Shown piece by piece: positions 14,624-23,333 of a stretch of 47,159 bases of DNA (the stretch's first letter is position 1; each line of letters begins with the position of its first letter). The notes under the pieces are model-generated. The model worked only from the letters and a program-made list of their open reading frames with translations, did not search any database and was not told the origin of the DNA. Location of the stretch: the NCBI GenBank assembly GCA_035529075.1, contig DATKXK010000008.1, forward strand, positions 1 through 47,159, written 5' to 3'. The stretch is from Acidobacteriota bacterium (lineage in GTDB: Bacteria > Zixibacteria > MSB-5A5 > GN15 > FEB-12). Both the position numbers and the translations under genes were made by a program.

Positions 14624-17600
14624 TTACTTCAGCAGAATCATCTTCTTCGTCTGCGAGAATTCGTCCGTCACCAGACGATAGAAGTAGACACCGCTGGCCA
14701 CCTGGTGTCCCTGCCCGGAGGCGCCGTCCCATGTGATCGTATGATAGCCGGCCTGACGGGCCTCGTCGACCAGGGTGACCACCTCCTGACCCAGGATGTT
14801 GAAGACCTCCAGCTTGACTCGGCTGGGAACGGGCAGGGCGAAGGTGATATCCGTCGACGGGTTGAACGGATTCGGATAGTTCTGTGAAAGTCCATAGGTA
14901 TCGGGGAGGTCGGGTCCATCCGCCGCGGTGGCAATCGACGGCGTGAGCACCCTGTGGGCAAGATCGGAGACCAGGCCGGAGACAATTTCGTAGTCTCCTT
15001 CAAGACGCAGCAGCCTGACCGAACCGGCTTTGATTACGTGCGGGCCGTCGAGGTCGAGGACCGCCAGATTCAGCGGATTGCCCGGCCGGCCGGCCACGAG
15101 ATCAAGCGTGCCCGGCTGCAGGTTCACGGGAACATCGCCGCCCGAGCCTGACAACTCGAGCTGAACCCCGCGTAACTCGACGGACGAATTGAGGACTACC
15201 TCCGTGTACCCGCCTTCCTGCACGGCCTGAACGGTAATGTCGGGGCTGATCTGCGGTGCAGCCGGAGCGCCCGCGACCACGCACCCGCACAACGGGTCCG
15301 CGCCTTCAACGAAAAGGTACTGAATCAGGTACGTCAGGTCGCCGATGTCCGGTCCTACACAATCGCTGTTCATGTCGGCCGCGTCAAAATTGCACGGCGC
15401 CTCTCCATCTATGAACAGGTACGCAATCATGAACGTCAGGTCACCGATATCAACGCTTGCCTCCTTGTCCACCTCACCCGGGGTGTACCCGACAATCTCG
15501 GTAGAGTCCTGCCCGACGTCGAACTCCGGACCGAACGTCTCCATCGTGTCCGTAAAACTCAGCACGTCAGTCGACACGTCGTACCGCGCCGTATCCCACG
15601 ACACGAACTCACTTGTCATACATGGTATCGGCGCCGTGAAGTGCACCTCGAACAACACCGCCGGCGTGTCCAGATCCAACTGGTAGCCGAGACTGTTGTC
15701 CAGCCTGACCACGAGAAAAGCGGAGTCAGACTCGATCACGGCCGTGCTGAGATCCCACGATTCGGTGATCAGACCGTCGAACGACACCTCACAGATCTCG
15801 ACATCGTCCGGTATCCGCAGCGGGATCGTCGCCTTCGTCAGCGGTTTGGACGCCTGGACCACGAACGGCTGCACCAGGCACGACGTGTCGCACGGCGCCT
15901 CCGACATGGACGGCACTATGAGCGTGCCGGTCGGAGGCTCGTAGGCCGAGTTGACCACGAACGTGCCCGAATCCGACCAGGCGGAGTATTCTGCGCCGTC
16001 GCTCGTTCGTGCCCGCCACCAGTACCGGGCCAACTCATCCAGGGTCACGTCCACCAGCCATGCCGTCGAATCCGCGGTTTCCCCGACGTCCGGCGAGGTC
16101 GTCACCACACTGCCGAGGCCTTCGTCGCTGTATACTTCGAACTGGTACCACAGGGAGGTGCTCTCCGCGTCCGAACCGCCCCACACAAAAAGCGGCGGCG
16201 GGTTACCGGTAAACCGGCCGTCCGACGGGCTTGCCAGTTGCGGTGCCAGCGGCAGCGTATTCATGTGCAGCGAGGTTGATGACCATTCGGACCACAGGGT
16301 GCCGTTGCTCGCCCGCAAACGCGCGTAGTACGTCTCGCCGTCCAGGAGCGGTGCTCCTGCGTAAGCGACAAAAGTGTCGGCCGATGCGGTCACGCCCGGC
16401 GCCCACATCTCCGCCGTCGTCCATTCGTTATCGCTGCCGACCTCAAGCTCGTACTCAGTCTGTGCCAGGGAACCGGTATCTATGACCGACCACCCGAACG
16501 TCGGAGTGTGATCCACAATCTGGCTGACGTCGTCTCCCTCCACAAAGACAGTGCTCACGTACGGGTAGGTGCGATTGAAGAAGTCCAGGACCCGGCTGAG
16601 CAGCGTATCGCGGTGCTGAAATCCGAGGTACTCGTTTCCTTCACTGATGAATTCTGCTCCGAAAGTGGCAAAGACGGTACGGTAGGCGCCCGAATACGTG
16701 ACGGCACAATCGCCGAAGTTGCCGCTTCCGTATTCATCGGCCAGATAAAACGCCTCCTGGCCGCCGGTGTACGCGTCCAGGACGTCGTGCATCGGGTTGA
16801 TCGGTGCGTTACCGTAATATGTGAAGGCCGAACCGTCGGTAACCTCATTGCCGTCGATACCCATGAAACCCAGGCCGAACTTGTTGGTGCCGGCCAGCGT
16901 GGCGTGAAGGTAGTCGGCCATAAAGGCGGAATCGAGTGTATGCAACTGCGAGGCCGCCGTCAGGCTCGAAAGGAACAGGCTGCCCCCGCCGTCAAGGAAC
17001 TCGGTCAGGGCGGCGACGTCGCCGGCCGTGATGGATCCCCCGCTGCCGTCGTTCTTACCGGTATGCCAGATGACGGACCTGTATGCCAGCAGGTCACCGC
17101 CGGTGGGGGACGAAATGCTCTTGTCCCACGTTTCACTGGGCAGGCGCAGATCCGTAAGGCCGGTGGAGAATCGTTGATCGAGCGTCTGCCCGTTGTCGTC
17201 GTCGACGATCAGCACTTGCGGAGCACCGAGCGATTGATCGAACTCAAAGCCGGTGACAAACGTGCTGTCGTGTTCCCCCATAACGGAATCCGCCGTGACC
17301 GTCAGGGTAAACCGCGCGATGATCGACTCAAAATCCACCGGCAGGGAGAACGTGATCGGAGTTATGTTCCCGACGTCCACGCCGGTCAGGAGAGAACCGC
17401 CGAGCGGAACGTCATTCTCAATGAAGGCAACCCCATCGACGTCGACGGCCAGATGGATCAGGGGCGTGTATGCTTCGCGCATCCTGTTTATGACGCTGCC
17501 GTAGAACTCGACGGTCTCGCCGGCCTCGAGGACGCCGTTACCGTCGCCGCCCGGGACAGGGTCCAGAAAGACCAGCGAATCCCCCGCTGACAGCTCCACC

Positions 17601-18991
17601 CAGGTGCGGGAGAAGTACACGTCCAGATCGGCGTACATGAGCGAATCGGAATTGGATATCATCTGGACGCCGACTTCCGTAGTCACACCGAAATTGTTTT
17701 TCGAGTCGGGCACGGACTGATCGTGGAAGTCCCGATTATTCGTTGAGCCGGGCCAGGAGTCACCGGCGTCGCTGCCGCCGGTGTAGGTCAGGTCATTGCG
17801 ACCATCCGCCTGCTCCAGCGCCACCCGGTAACGGAAGCGATTATTCTGAACCGGAACCGCTTCATCCACGTGGTAGATGCACAGGCCCGCCCCGGGCAGT
17901 TCCGCGTCAAAACCCACTCGCTGCCGGTTCTCGACCAGCCAGTACTGGGGGGACGGCCCCAGAGGATCATCCTTCATACCGTATACAACCCGATTATGCT
18001 CAACCTGAGGCAGCTCTACCTGATAGAGGTTACTCTCGAGCCACACGATGTCAACAAACCCCGCCTGCGCCCTGGTGAAGGCATCGGGATGTGCCGGCGT
18101 CTGGCCGTTGCCGTTCCAGCTCCCGCCCGCCATGAGCGACCAGTCACCAAGACCGTCACCCGGGCTGTCCGAATTCAAGTCGTAAAGATCAGCAAGCCCC
18201 AGAATGTGGCCCCATTCGTGACAGAAGACACCCATCGAGGTCAGGCCGATCCCCTGTTCTTCCGGGTTCATCGTATACAGGTTTATTGCAACCCCGTCGT
18301 AGTAGCGCTGCGGCATAGACGACATATGCGACCAGATGCCGTAAGCTCCGGTCTCGGCCCCCGCCCCGGAATGAACCACGATCACTCCGTCAACCCACTG
18401 ATCACCGTTGGCATACGGTGAGAAATCCACCCCGGCCGCTTCCGCGGCGTCAACCGCCGCCCCGGCAAGTTCGCCGCTCCGGCTAAGGCCGTCATCGGTG
18501 CCGACATAGTACTCGTACGTCTTCGGCATCATGTACCAACCGAAGACGTCCCCCCGGATATAAACCGTGCCGTATGAGATTTCAAAGTAGTAGTCCGTCA
18601 TCGAACCGGTCGGGTTAAAGACCGGGTCTGTGTCGCGGTCAGAAAACAGCAGCGAGTCGAAACCTGAAAGCGTGCCCGCAACGTTCTGATCGGACGCCAG
18701 CCAGTCAGTGAACTCGGCCAGAATCACGATGACGTTTATCGTGTCGACCGCGCTTGTGCCACGAGCCGCACCGGGAAGAGCCCGAAGTGTCTCGAGAGGC
18801 GAATGTTCATTCGGCGCACAGCCGCCCGCCGCCTTGAACGCGGCCCAGTTACTCAGCTTCTCATGGTAAACGCCCTCTGCAATCCATTGCCGGATTGCTT
18901 CCTTAGTGGGCGCTACGGCCCGGGAGGTCTGGGCCGACACCAGCAGGGCAAGCGCAGACAAAATGGCTACCTTGATCATATGTCTTTTCAT
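14624..18991 (-). CDS. Secreted M6-family metalloprotease with dockerin-like pair and C-terminal sorting domain
   Basis: A 1,455-residue paralogue of the downstream protease. I chose the ATG at 18991 (MKRHMIKVAILSALALLVSA) because GGAGC lies six bases before it and a signal peptide begins there. The catalytic HEWGHILGLADLYD starts at residue 258, the same number as in the paralogue. The same ThuA-like, fibronectin-like and dockerin-like modules follow (VDIGDLTFMIAYLF; PDIGDLTYLIQYLF). Unlike the paralogue, about 200 more residues follow: a beta domain and then a type-A C-terminal sorting/anchoring domain (YPNPFNPSTDITFALP, VKLEVFNILGQEVVTLVD, VASGVYFYRL, KKMILLK) of the kind used by FCB-group export systems. 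Confidence 0.95.
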   Translation of the reverse strand: MKRHMIKVAILSALALLVSAQTSRAVAPTKEAIRQWIAEGVYHEKLSNWAAFKAAGGCAPNEHSPLETLRALPGAARGTSAVDTINVIVILAEFTDWLASDQNVAGTLSGFDSLLFSDRDTDPVFNPTGSMTDYYFEISYGTVYIRGDVFGWYMMPKTYEYYVGTDDGLSRSGELAGAAVDAAEAAGVDFSPYANGDQWVDGVIVVHSGAGAETGAYGIWSHMSSMPQRYYDGVAINLYTMNPEEQGIGLTSMGVFCHEWGHILGLADLYDLNSDSPGDGLGDWSLMAGGSWNGNGQTPAHPDAFTRAQAGFVDIVWLESNLYQVELPQVEHNRVVYGMKDDPLGPSPQYWLVENRQRVGFDAELPGAGLCIYHVDEAVPVQNNRFRYRVALEQADGRNDLTYTGGSDAGDSWPGSTNNRDFHDQSVPDSKNNFGVTTEVGVQMISNSDSLMYADLDVYFSRTWVELSAGDSLVFLDPVPGGDGNGVLEAGETVEFYGSVINRMREAYTPLIHLAVDVDGVAFIENDVPLGGSLLTGVDVGNITPITFSLPVDFESIIARFTLTVTADSVMGEHDSTFVTGFEFDQSLGAPQVLIVDDDNGQTLDQRFSTGLTDLRLPSETWDKSISSPTGGDLLAYRSVIWHTGKNDGSGGSITAGDVAALTEFLDGGGSLFLSSLTAASQLHTLDSAFMADYLHATLAGTNKFGLGFMGIDGNEVTDGSAFTYYGNAPINPMHDVLDAYTGGQEAFYLADEYGSGNFGDCAVTYSGAYRTVFATFGAEFISEGNEYLGFQHRDTLLSRVLDFFNRTYPYVSTVFVEGDDVSQIVDHTPTFGWSVIDTGSLAQTEYELEVGSDNEWTTAEMWAPGVTASADTFVAYAGAPLLDGETYYARLRASNGTLWSEWSSTSLHMNTLPLAPQLASPSDGRFTGNPPPLFVWGGSDAESTSLWYQFEVYSDEGLGSVVTTSPDVGETADSTAWLVDVTLDELARYWWRARTSDGAEYSAWSDSGTFVVNSAYEPPTGTLIVPSMSEAPCDTSCLVQPFVVQASKPLTKATIPLRIPDDVEICEVSFDGLITESWDLSTAVIESDSAFLVVRLDNSLGYQLDLDTPAVLFEVHFTAPIPCMTSEFVSWDTARYDVSTDVLSFTDTMETFGPEFDVGQDSTEIVGYTPGEVDKEASVDIGDLTFMIAYLFIDGEAPCNFDAADMNSDCVGPDIGDLTYLIQYLFVEGADPLCGCVVAGAPAAPQISPDITVQAVQEGGYTEVVLNSSVELRGVQLELSGSGGDVPVNLQPGTLDLVAGRPGNPLNLAVLDLDGPHVIKAGSVRLLRLEGDYEIVSGLVSDLAHRVLTPSIATAADGPDLPDTYGLSQNYPNPFNPSTDITFALPVPSRVKLEVFNILGQEVVTLVDEARQAGYHTITWDGASGQGHQVASGVYFYRLVTDEFSQTKKMILLK

Positions 18992-19060
18992 AACAGCTCC
19001 AAGAATGGTTATACTTGGGGTATTCGTGTACGGGTAAAGTCGCAGTCGCTTCTCCACTGA

Positions 19061-19088
19061 AATATACGATTTTCGCACCGTATGTCAA
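19061..19088 (-). promoter_or_regulatory. Sigma-70 promoter of the second M6 protease
   Basis: Minus-strand TTGACA (19083-19088), a 16-base spacer and TATATT (19061-19066). The predicted start near 19054 gives a leader of about 60 bases before the ATG at 18991. Confidence 0.82.
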
Positions 19089-19187
19089 TCATTCCCTTAC
19101 GGGCAAACCGCTTCTCAGGCCCGGAATGTCCGCGAGCGGCCACCCGGGTCCATTGTGCAAAATATGAGCACCGCCGTCTCATCGATT

Positions 19188-19218
19188 CTGCGACGCCGGA
19201 AGTCGCAGACTCTGCGAC
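19188..19218. promoter_or_regulatory. Alternating inverted repeat CTGCGAC / GTCGCAG / CTGCGAC
   Basis: CTGCGAC at 19188-19194, its complement GTCGCAG at 19202-19208, and CTGCGAC again at 19212-19218. The middle arm can pair with either neighbour. It lies between the divergent M6 protease promoter and the phosphatidyltransferase gene (19349), so it may be an operator or alternative RNA stems. No regulator can be named. Nothing else is recognisable in the rest of the 18992-19348 gap apart from the promoter. Confidence 0.45.
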
Positions 19219-19348
19219 GGGGCCCGTCATAGTGTCAACCAGACGCAAGGCACATCTGTTCCCGGCGGACAACCACGGACTTGATTAGAGCAACCATTTT
19301 GCCTACCGTTGAGAAAACTCCGGGAGCCATCGGGACGGGGTCGAGGAC

Positions 19349-19996
19349 ATGTTGCCAGCAGAGATTTTCAGGATACCGAACCTTCTGAGCCTGTCGCGCA
19401 TAGGGCTGGCGCCGTTTATCTGCTACGGTCTCAGCCGCGATGACGGCACCGGCACGGCCATAGCCGTTGCCTTGCTGATCCTCGCCGGCATTACCGACGG
19501 CCTCGACGGATACTTCGCCCGACGATACGGTCAGGTAACCAGCCTGGGAATTGCGCTTGACCCGGTTGCCGACAAGATATTGGCCGCCTGGCTGGTCGTC
19601 TGTCTGATACTCTACCGCGGCCTGCCCGTCTGGCTGGCCGGTATTGTGGTCGGGCGAGACCTGCTGATTCTCATCTTTGGATTGCTCCTGCTCAGGAGAC
19701 GACACCTACCGCTTCCCTCCAACATAGCCGGGAAATATGCCTTCGGCGCCGTGGTGGTCCTCATCGGAAGCTACGTTATTCGGTTTGAATTCGGAATCCT
19801 GCTAAGCACTGCCGTGGCCCTTGCCCTGATCGCGCTCTCCCTGATCGGCTACGCTTTCGTGTTCGTGCGCGCCTGTCGCGGAGAGTCGATGCCGTCCGGT
19901 CGGGATCGCCGGTCACTGAGAATCCTCCGCATTGCTCTCTCCCTGACCCTCGGAGCGGTTTACGTAGTCAAGCTGTTCCTGGAAGTGATTTCATAG
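19349..19996 (+). CDS. CDP-alcohol phosphatidyltransferase family protein
   Basis: A 215-residue integral membrane enzyme of phospholipid synthesis. The full family motif D-G-x2-A-R-x8-G-x3-D-x3-D is present (D50, D53-G, A-R, G, D71, D75 in TDGLDGYFARRYG...LGIALDPVADK). About six hydrophobic segments surround it. The N-terminus IPNLLSLSRIGLAPFICY is typical of PgsA (phosphatidylglycerophosphate synthase) and related cardiolipin synthases, so glycerol-3-phosphate is the likeliest acceptor. The exact substrate cannot be told from sequence. The last 35 residues add an extra hydrophobic helix. It is convergent with the TolC-fusion gene. Confidence 0.9.
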   Translation: MLPAEIFRIPNLLSLSRIGLAPFICYGLSRDDGTGTAIAVALLILAGITDGLDGYFARRYGQVTSLGIALDPVADKILAAWLVVCLILYRGLPVWLAGIVVGRDLLILIFGLLLLRRRHLPLPSNIAGKYAFGAVVVLIGSYVIRFEFGILLSTAVALALIALSLIGYAFVFVRACRGESMPSGRDRRSLRILRIALSLTLGAVYVVKLFLEVIS

Positions 19997-20049
19997 GCGC
20001 GCCGCGCTGAATCGCTCGGTGAGGCCGGTGGCAGGTGAACGTGTCGGGC

Positions 20050-22434
20050 CTAACGGCCGGAGTCGGGAGCAGCCAGGCGCTTGGCCAGTTCCTGCCCGGG
20101 CGTCCGGCCATGCGCGTGCGCCGACCAGCCAACGGCCCTGACCAGCCGTGCGGCCGACTCGCAGTAATCGTGCCGTGTCTCCAGCATCGTCAACCGGGCA
20201 TCCAGATAGCTCCGCTGGGCTTCGAGCACCTCGATGTACGTTCGGCGGCCGGAGGCATAACCGTCCGCCGCCTGGCGGGAGTGGTCCGCTGCAAGTCTCC
20301 ATGACTCATCGGCGAACGGCAGTCTCGCCAACAGCCCGCCAAACCGCAGCATCTCCGTCCGGACCCGGCTGATCACGTTCAAGATGGCCTCATCCTTCTC
20401 ATTCTCGACCCGGCCCAGTTCCGCGGTCAGCATGCGCCGTTCGTGCCACCGGTCAGCGCCCTCGAACAAAGGCAGATCGAAAAACGCACCTACCGACCAT
20501 TGGCTGGATTCTTCCTGAAAAGAGGGCGATTCGGCCAGCTCGTCCGCGTACTGCAGAGTTGCCCGGAAACCGACGCGCGGGTACCACCTGGCCCGGTTGC
20601 GCGAGACCCGGACATGCTGAATGTCGATGTTGACACCGAGCCGGCGTAAGGCCGGATTCTCTGCCAGCGCCTGCCGGACAAGGAAATCCTGGCTGCGTTC
20701 TTCGGCCGACCTGGTGCCCATGGGCAGGAGCAGTTGCACGTATTCGGCCACCAGACGCTCCTGAGAAAACAGCGCGCTGTCCGGAACGATAGGCGTGTTC
20801 CCCGGCTGGTTGAGTAAGATGTTCAGCACCACACGGGCTATACCCAGGTCGGCCTCGGCCCCAATCAGGGCCTGGGTTGCCCTGAGGTGTTCATCCTGCC
20901 AGCGGAGAACCTCGAAATGGTCCTGGATGCCGAGAAACTCACGCGTGCGGGCCAATTGCAGTATCTCGTCGATCCGATCCCGGTATTCCTGCCGCGCGGC
21001 CAGCACTCCCCAGGCACGGAGAAAACCGACGTAGGCCGTCGTCACGGCGAATTCCAGGTCGAGCCCCGCCTGATCGCGGGAAATCTCGCTCAGCTTTCTT
21101 TCTTCGGCGGCCAGTTCGATTGTCCTGATCGTCTCAAGCGACAGCAGAGACTGCTCAAGCGTCAGCCCGAGCCGGTAGCTCTCGTTGTCGATCTCCCCGA
21201 AACGATTGTGCACGGCGTTATCATCGAAATATGTAATCGATCCGGTAAGGCCGACTTGCGGAAGATACTCTGAGTATGCGCGCCGCGCCCGGGCCGCCGC
21301 AGCCTGGAGGGCTTCATGCCTGGCCAGGTATCCGGGGTACAGTGTGAGCGCCTGGTCAATAGCCGAGGGAAGATCGATGGCGAGAGAATCTTCCCCCTGC
21401 GGAATCTCCACGCGCACGGCATCGAACCTCAGACCGGCGGGCAGTTCCAGGCCGTACAATCGGGCCGTGGATCCATTCACGACGATCCCTGTCTGCTCGG
21501 GGAACACCACGGGCAAGTCGGCCGGCGTCTCTCCCTGCATAATCCTGACCGTCTTCCAGGCATGGAAGTATGCGTTGGCGCGAATGGATTCGCCGTTACC
21601 CGATACCAGGGCTCCCCGTTCGACGTGCAGTCGCCCCGACGCGGACATGACCGGAACTCGCTCGCGGTTCGTCCTGGCATAAAACTGATTGATCTTGACC
21701 GGCGTGAATCCCCACAGCGGCGGGACGTAAAGCGCATCGACCCTCTCGGCCAGGGCACCGTACGCCTTGAAGTATGCAAAGGTGCCGTAATTGTCGTACC
21801 CCTCGGCAGTGACCACGCTGAAGCCGAGGTCGGCCGCCAGCCTTCGAACCTCGGCCAGCACGCGCTCGGTCTCGTCGCCGGACGGGAAGTACAGGAATGC
21901 CAGCTCTTTGACGGGCAGAAGACCGGCCAGGAGAGCAAGGTCATTCTTCAACTTGTCGGGGCGGACTCGCAGGGTAAGGTTATCGACTATGGGCCGGCCG
22001 CGCGCATCGACAAGTCCTTCCAGAACGGGATCGAAGCGGTACGCGGCAATGATCGGCTTCTGACAGCCCGCCGCCAGAAGGTCTTCCACCACCCACGGAC
22101 CCAGGGCCACCACCATGTGAACAGAGGTATCACCGGCGATTTCGGCGGCCATGGAGCGGCACGTGTCGCGCCTCCATCCGGCCGACTTGAATCCCTGCGG
22201 CACTGTCACCGCCTTCAATCCCTCAGGGACCAGCCGCTGCAACTCAGCGGTAAACAGATCGCGAAATACGGCGTGATCGGGATACTCGCCCCCTTCGATA
22301 AAGCCCACCGTTACGACCTTCTCCGGCGGTTTGTCCTGCGAGCAGGTCGAGCCCGCCAGAGAACTGAGCGTTGCGAGGAAAAGCACCAGTGACCATTTCA
22401 CAGCAAGCAGACTCCTTGTCCCCAGAAACGCCAA
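20050..22434 (-). CDS. ABC-type substrate-binding domain fused to TolC-family outer membrane protein
   Basis: A 794-residue exported protein joining two normally separate modules. After a signal peptide (about 1-28; a Cys follows, but the preceding GST is not a canonical lipobox), residues about 37-330 resemble the ABC_sub_bind periplasmic family (VVTVGFIEGGEYPDH, VVALGPWVVEDLL, PIIAAYRFDP, LAFLYFPSGDETERV, DALYVPPLWGF, GALVSGNGESIRANAYFHAW). Residues about 350-770 are a TolC/OEP repeat pair: helices such as AIDQALTLYPGYLARHEALQAAAARARRAYSEYLPQVGLTGS and ESWRLAADHSRQAADGYASGRRTYIEVLEAQRSYLDARL, split for readability here. It probably traffics a small molecule across the outer membrane. A receiver-domain gene lies 75 bases upstream on the same strand. 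Confidence 0.87.
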   Translation of the reverse strand: MAFLGTRSLLAVKWSLVLFLATLSSLAGSTCSQDKPPEKVVTVGFIEGGEYPDHAVFRDLFTAELQRLVPEGLKAVTVPQGFKSAGWRRDTCRSMAAEIAGDTSVHMVVALGPWVVEDLLAAGCQKPIIAAYRFDPVLEGLVDARGRPIVDNLTLRVRPDKLKNDLALLAGLLPVKELAFLYFPSGDETERVLAEVRRLAADLGFSVVTAEGYDNYGTFAYFKAYGALAERVDALYVPPLWGFTPVKINQFYARTNRERVPVMSASGRLHVERGALVSGNGESIRANAYFHAWKTVRIMQGETPADLPVVFPEQTGIVVNGSTARLYGLELPAGLRFDAVRVEIPQGEDSLAIDLPSAIDQALTLYPGYLARHEALQAAAARARRAYSEYLPQVGLTGSITYFDDNAVHNRFGEIDNESYRLGLTLEQSLLSLETIRTIELAAEERKLSEISRDQAGLDLEFAVTTAYVGFLRAWGVLAARQEYRDRIDEILQLARTREFLGIQDHFEVLRWQDEHLRATQALIGAEADLGIARVVLNILLNQPGNTPIVPDSALFSQERLVAEYVQLLLPMGTRSAEERSQDFLVRQALAENPALRRLGVNIDIQHVRVSRNRARWYPRVGFRATLQYADELAESPSFQEESSQWSVGAFFDLPLFEGADRWHERRMLTAELGRVENEKDEAILNVISRVRTEMLRFGGLLARLPFADESWRLAADHSRQAADGYASGRRTYIEVLEAQRSYLDARLTMLETRHDYCESAARLVRAVGWSAHAHGRTPGQELAKRLAAPDSGR

Positions 22435-22509
22435 CGGGACGAATGATATGCAACGAACCGGGGATTAAAAAGAGAATTCTTCGGCAGGAACGGCCGGAGT
22501 GAGTTTGAA

Positions 22510-22887
22510 TCAGGAAACGTCGCGCACGCAGCCCGTGGCCGCCTGCACACGCCGGATCAGTTCCTGCGGCCGGTACGGCTTTTGCAGAAACAACGTGTTC
22601 GGCACCAGATCTTCAGGCAGCTTCAGTTCCTCCACCCGTCGCCCGGATGAAATGATGGCTCGCAGGTCCGGCCGCATCCTGCGCATTTCACGCAGCAAGT
22701 CGGTCCCCGAGAGATCCGCCATGCTCATATCCACAACGACGAGATCGATGGCTGCGGGATCGCGGTGCAAAGCCTGCAAGCCGGCCTTGCCGGATTCCGC
22801 CAGAAGCACCTCGTGACCGGCCCGCACGAGGATCCGCTGTGAAAGCGTGCGGATCAGCTCTTCATCGTCCACGACCAGTATCGTCAT
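22510..22887 (-). CDS. Stand-alone response-regulator receiver protein (CheY-like)
   Basis: A 125-residue single receiver domain. The acidic pocket is Asp7/Asp8 (VVDDEELIR), the phospho-acceptor is Asp53 (VVVDMSMADLSG), the switch Ser is 80 or 81 (IISSGR) and the conserved Lys is 103 (LQKPYRPQEL). No output domain follows, so it acts by protein contact or in a phosphorelay with a kinase elsewhere. It is directly upstream of the TolC-fusion gene on the same strand, probably co-transcribed. It diverges from the structured RNA that starts near 23063. Confidence 0.93.
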   Translation of the reverse strand: MTILVVDDEELIRTLSQRILVRAGHEVLLAESGKAGLQALHRDPAAIDLVVVDMSMADLSGTDLLREMRRMRPDLRAIISSGRRVEELKLPEDLVPNTLFLQKPYRPQELIRRVQAATGCVRDVS

Positions 22888-23027
22888 TTCGTCCTCAGCA
22901 TGGTGTCTCTCATCTCAGCCTCCTGGCGGGTGACAGTCCGATACGGTCAGGCAGACCCGTACCCGAATAATTCGGCGGCAATCCCGGTTGCTTTACCCGT
23001 CTTTGGCCCGGCCCGGCAAATAAATAG

Positions 23028-23056
23028 TTGACATTTAGCCCGGAATTGCCGATACT
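23028..23056 (+). promoter_or_regulatory. Sigma-70 promoter of the structured RNA / ABC exporter
   Basis: TTGACA (23028-23033), a 17-base spacer and GATACT (23051-23056). The predicted start is near 23063, about 270 bases before the first ABC gene and 32 bases before the closing stem of the RNA below. Confidence 0.72.
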
Positions 23057-23062
23057 TTTTGC

Positions 23063-23277
23063 AACCCAAGACTTCGATTGACGTATGCTGCACTAAGATA
23101 CGCACAAACCGTAAGCGGAAAACCGGGAGGACTTGATGTTCATGATCGGCAGACTCAGATGGGCAATTGTGCAGCCTATCAATCTGTTCCGCGGCGGGGT
23201 GGGAATGCGTATCTTGTGATTTTTTTCACGATACCGGTTTTCACCCGCTGCGCTCACAAGGCCCGGCGGGTTTTTTT
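23063..23277 (+). ncRNA. Structured leader RNA or small RNA, family not recognised
   Basis: Exact complementary arms AAGATACGCA (23095-23104) and TGCGTATCTT (23206-23215) close an enclosed domain of about 120 bases. Inside, GCGGAA (23115-23120) pairs with TTCCGC (23187-23192), and CAGAT (23156-23160) pairs with ATCTG (23182-23186). The two 3' arms are contiguous, and the 36-base 5' insert between the stems could be a further branch. A small CCG-TAAG-CGG hairpin competes with the second stem. A T7 run at 23220-23226 and a terminator at 23244-23277 follow, and the ABC exporter begins at 23334. The layout is that of a riboswitch or attenuator; a stand-alone RNA of about 165 bases (6S-like size) is the alternative. 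It matches no riboswitch consensus I know. Confidence 0.6.
23244..23277 (+). terminator. Rho-independent terminator ahead of the ABC exporter genes
   Basis: CCCGCTG (23244-23250) pairs with CGGCGGG (23264-23270, one G-U) and T7 follows (23271-23277). The upstream GGCGGGGTG near 23193-23201 could pair with CACCCGC (23242-23248) with one bulge, giving a plausible anti-terminator. Confidence 0.82.
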
Positions 23278-23333
23278 ACACCTGCGCCGGTCAAACCGGA
23301 ACCAACTACTGGAATTAAGGAATAGACAAGACC

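Noticed and set aside
16508-17590. Long open frame (360 codons) antisense to the second M6 protease
   Set aside because: Composition-driven shadow; the opposite strand encodes conserved ThuA-like and protease modules. The same reasoning applies to the frame at 13125-14189 opposite the first M6 gene.
21316-22392. Open frame (358 codons) opposite the TolC-fusion gene
   Set aside because: No family features; the minus strand carries the clear substrate-binding domain.
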